Positions 62,048-64,000 of a stretch of DNA of 64,000 bases are shown in pieces. Both the position numbers and the translations under genes were made by a program. Source of the stretch: Gp6-AA40 sp963723495 (GTDB lineage Bacteria; Acidobacteriota; Vicinamibacteria; Vicinamibacterales; UBA2999); NCBI GenBank assembly GCA_963723495.1, contig CAVRQR010000012.1, positions 248,001 through 312,000 of the forward strand. The letters are read 5' to 3'. A model generated the notes under the pieces. That model made no database searches, had not been told where the DNA came from, and was given only the letters and a program-made list of their open reading frames with translations. Within the stretch, counting starts at the first letter, position 1. Each line of letters starts with the position of its first letter.

Positions 62048-62875
62048 ATGGCTCGAACTGTGTGGACGACGCTCCTTGTTCTTGCAACGGCTGCAACCGT
62101 GGGGCTGCCAGCTCAGCGCAGCCAGGATCGCGACTTCGGGCTGAGCCAGGAGGAGTGGTGCCGGGATGCCCGCCGTTCCGACGTCTGCGAGGTTCGAGAG
62201 GAGACGCTCAGCAACGTCAAGATCGTCGACCTCGACGCCCGTGGCAATGGCGGCGTCAAGGTTCGCGGATGGGATCGCCCGGACGTTCACGTCCGCGCTC
62301 GTGTGGTGGTCTACGCCGACAGCGATGCCGAGGCAAAGCAAATCGCCTCGGAGATCAGGCTGGTCACGACTGGTGGTCGCATCCGCGCAGAAGGGCCGTC
62401 CCGCGAACGCAACTGGTGGCGCGACCGTGGATGGTCGGTCTCATTTGAGCTCGAGGTGCCGCGCAGCTCGGAACTCACTGTCGGCGCGACCAACGGAGGT
62501 GTATCGGTCCGCGACGTGCGGGGGCGGATGGATCTTCGGACGGTCAACGGCGGCATCTCTCTCGAGGATGTGTCCGGCGACATCAGAGGTGAAACCACCA
62601 ATGGCGGCGTCGACGTCCGCATGACGGCCACCAAATGGGAAGGGCCCTCGCTGGAAGTGAGAACGGTCAACGGCGGGATCAGCCTGGCACTTCCATCGGA
62701 CCTCTCAGCCGAACTCGACGCACGCGCTGTCAACGGCGGCATCAACGTCGACTTTCCAGTCACCGTCACTGGATTGATCAGCAGCCGGCGTGAACTGAGA
62801 GGAACGATCGGATCCGGCGGCCCGAGGATTCGCGCATCCGCGACCAACGGCGGCATCACCATCACACGGCGGTAG
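62048..62875 (+). CDS. secreted DUF4097-type beta-helix protein (NGG repeats)
   Basis: A 275-residue protein; GGGGG precedes ATG 62048 and a signal peptide (TTLLVLATAATVGLPAQ) follows. The body has at least seven beta-turn repeats with an N-G-G turn: VGATNGGVSVRDVRGRMDL, RTVNGGISLEDVSGDIRG, ETTNGGVDVRM, RAVNGGINVDF, SATNGGITITRR. This is the DUF4097 beta-helix pattern, here with NGG in place of the GDG of the protein at 7135. A WCRDARRSDVCEVREE segment before it has two Cys that could form a disulfide. Function unknown; the 3' end is 70 bp from the sulfatase. Confidence 0.82.
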   Translation: MARTVWTTLLVLATAATVGLPAQRSQDRDFGLSQEEWCRDARRSDVCEVREETLSNVKIVDLDARGNGGVKVRGWDRPDVHVRARVVVYADSDAEAKQIASEIRLVTTGGRIRAEGPSRERNWWRDRGWSVSFELEVPRSSELTVGATNGGVSVRDVRGRMDLRTVNGGISLEDVSGDIRGETTNGGVDVRMTATKWEGPSLEVRTVNGGISLALPSDLSAELDARAVNGGINVDFPVTVTGLISSRRELRGTIGSGGPRIRASATNGGITITRR

Positions 62876-62933
62876 GTCACCCGCGTGACTCCCTGTTAGG
62901 GAAGACCAAACGAGTGTAAGGCCGCAGTTCATG

Positions 62934-62939
62934 TAGACT
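62934..62939 (+). promoter_or_regulatory. TAGACT -10-like box 6 nt before the sulfatase ATG
   Basis: TAGACT, then GCGCGG, then ATG at 62946. A small inverted repeat CGCAGT/ACTGCG (62923-62942) surrounds it. No Shine-Dalgarno site is present. Confidence 0.35.
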
Positions 62940-62945
62940 GCGCGG

Positions 62946-64000
62946 ATGTCGCGGAAGGTGACCCGCCGCGAGTTCATCGAATCCGCAGTTGCGACGACCG
63001 CTCTCGGGGCGGGCATCGAGCAGGCACACGCCGCACAACGTCCTCGCACGCGGCGGCCCAACATTCTGTTCATCCTGGCGGATGATCTGGGCTATGGCGA
63101 CTTGAGCTCGTATGGCCGGCCCGACTATCAGACACCTGTTCTCGACAACCTCGCGCGTCAGGGACTGAGATTCACCAGCGCCTATGCGGCCGCGCCGATC
63201 TGTACCCCGACGCGCTGTGCCTACATCACCGGGCGTTACCCGCAGCGACTTGCCGTCGGCCTGGCGGAGCCGCTGACCGCCAGTTCTCCGCTCGACCTCG
63301 GCCTCCCTCCCGAGCATCCCACCGTGGCGTCACTGCTGAAGGGAAACGGCTACGACACAGCGCTCGTCGGCAAGTGGCATCTCGGATGGAAGCCCGAGTT
63401 CGGTCCCAATCGTCATGGGTTCGACGAATTCTTCGGGGTGCTGAGCGGCGCCGTCGACTACTTCACACATCGAGCCGCGGATGCGAGGGGCGGCAGTGCG
63501 GCGGAAGGCGGCGGCCGCGATCTCTGGCAGGACCTCACTCCGATCGAACGCGTCGGCTATCTCACCGACCTGCTGACCGACAAGGCCGTCGAGATCATCG
63601 CGCGTCGCCGCGCGAAGCCGCTCTTCCTCAGCCTGCACTACACGGCACCACACTCACCATGGGAGGGTCCGGAAGACGAAGCCATCGGCCACACGACGCA
63701 TGGACCTGGCCCGATGGTTAGCGGCGGCTCACTGCAAATCTACTCCGCCATGATGAGGCGCATGGACGAGGGCATCGGCCGCGTCCTCAGAGCACTCGAG
63801 CGCGCGCAACTTCATCGCGACACGCTCGTCATCTTCACGAGCGATAACGGCGGGGAACGCTATTCCTTCAATTGGCCGTTCTCGTTCCAGAAAGGCGATC
63901 TGCATGAAGGAGGCACACGCGTGCCGGCGATCGTGCGATGGCCTGGCGTGATTCCGCCCGCGCGAGTCAGCGATCAGCCTGCCATCACGATGGACTGGAC
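62946..64000 (+). CDS. Tat-exported sulfatase, 3' end beyond the window
   Basis: The reading frame is open from ATG 62946 to the window edge (351 residues so far). The N-terminus KVTRREFIESAVATTALGAG is a twin-arginine signal. The sulfatase core begins RPNILFILADDLGYGDLSSYG (Asp-Asp metal ligands). The formylglycine motif is CTPTRCAYITGRYPQR with Cys 86 (C-x-P-x-R), which needs a formylglycine-generating enzyme. Later blocks are LVGKWHLGW, HYTAPHSPWEGP, IFTSDNGGE and LHEGGTRVPAIVRWPG. It is an arylsulfatase-type hydrolase of sulfated polysaccharides or aryl esters. The C-terminal part is missing because the window ends. Confidence 0.93.
   Translation, partial: MSRKVTRREFIESAVATTALGAGIEQAHAAQRPRTRRPNILFILADDLGYGDLSSYGRPDYQTPVLDNLARQGLRFTSAYAAAPICTPTRCAYITGRYPQRLAVGLAEPLTASSPLDLGLPPEHPTVASLLKGNGYDTALVGKWHLGWKPEFGPNRHGFDEFFGVLSGAVDYFTHRAADARGGSAAEGGGRDLWQDLTPIERVGYLTDLLTDKAVEIIARRRAKPLFLSLHYTAPHSPWEGPEDEAIGHTTHGPGPMVSGGSLQIYSAMMRRMDEGIGRVLRALERAQLHRDTLVIFTSDNGGERYSFNWPFSFQKGDLHEGGTRVPAIVRWPGVIPPARVSDQPAITMDW

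Noticed and set aside
1..64000. Prophage, transposon, integron or defence island
   Set aside because: No integrase, transposase, terminal inverted repeats, target-site duplications or phage structural genes were seen. The solitary DGQHR protein is the only defence-associated family.

Overview
The window is GC-rich (by eye about 60-65% G+C), densely packed bacterial chromosome. It carries no rRNA, tRNA, prophage, insertion sequence or CRISPR array that I can see. The gene content points to an Acidobacteriota lineage, most likely Vicinamibacteria: secreted PQQ-propeller and ankyrin proteins, a DUF1592/DUF1552/ankyrin trio, DUF4097 secreted proteins, an NIVW-repeat subtilase, HemQ, short mixed-direction operons, and many GTG/TTG starts. 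That placement is inference from family composition; no marker gene was compared.

Layout. 1-5.3 kb: small membrane protein, an ankyrin-PQQ secreted protein, an Nramp-like transporter, a HAD phosphatase and QueD, with QueC diverging at 5.3 kb. 6-11 kb: a secreted FAH-fold protein with a DUF4097 lipoprotein, then NagA, a PIN-like (DUF5615) protein and a deoxyhypusine-synthase-like enzyme in one operon. 11-17.6 kb: sigma-54 activator, subtilase with about 13 copies of a DDNIVWST-type decapeptide, an HD-GYP/GAF/GGDEF protein and FabI. 17.7-27.2 kb: the arginine locus. argR, a shortened argG-like gene and argH run leftward; argC, argB, argD, an N-acetylglutamate synthase, argJ and argF run rightward. 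A 22-bp perfect palindrome sits in the divergent promoter. 27.3-35.7 kb: AMP-forming acyl-CoA ligase, PxpA, a solitary DGQHR-domain protein, a DUF1624-type membrane protein, FTR1 iron permease, a secreted methyltransferase, a RodZ-like HTH protein and HemQ. 35.7-42.4 kb: a MarR-TolC-adaptor-RND efflux operon with an inverted-repeat operator. 42.5-49 kb: NTF2-like secreted protein and the DUF1592/DUF1552/ankyrin operon. 49-64 kb: M14 peptidase, GNAT, XthA, YkgJ-type protein, fatty-acid desaturase, two-component pair, a TIGR00300 (predicted ornithine cyclodeaminase) gene, a MocR regulator with two operator-like palindromes at its own start, HtpX, a sulfurtransferase, DUF4097 protein and a sulfatase running off the right edge.

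Functionally the arginine genes form nearly a full cyclic acetylated-ornithine pathway under ArgR, but the only ArgG in the window has lost the residues that normally bind ATP, citrulline and aspartate. TIGR00300 could drain ornithine to proline. Envelope functions (efflux, proteases, secreted beta-helix and PQQ proteins, desaturase) dominate the rest.

Two window-wide observations matter for use of this annotation. First, about ten conserved genes or gene parts are broken by a one-base indel, usually in a short homopolymer, with the rest of the protein intact in the next frame. This looks like residual long-read sequencing error, so I annotate whole genes across those points. Second, several intergenic spaces hold short tandem heptanucleotide arrays of different sequence, and several genes without a Shine-Dalgarno site have a TANAAT-like box 6-9 nt before the start codon, suggesting leaderless transcripts.
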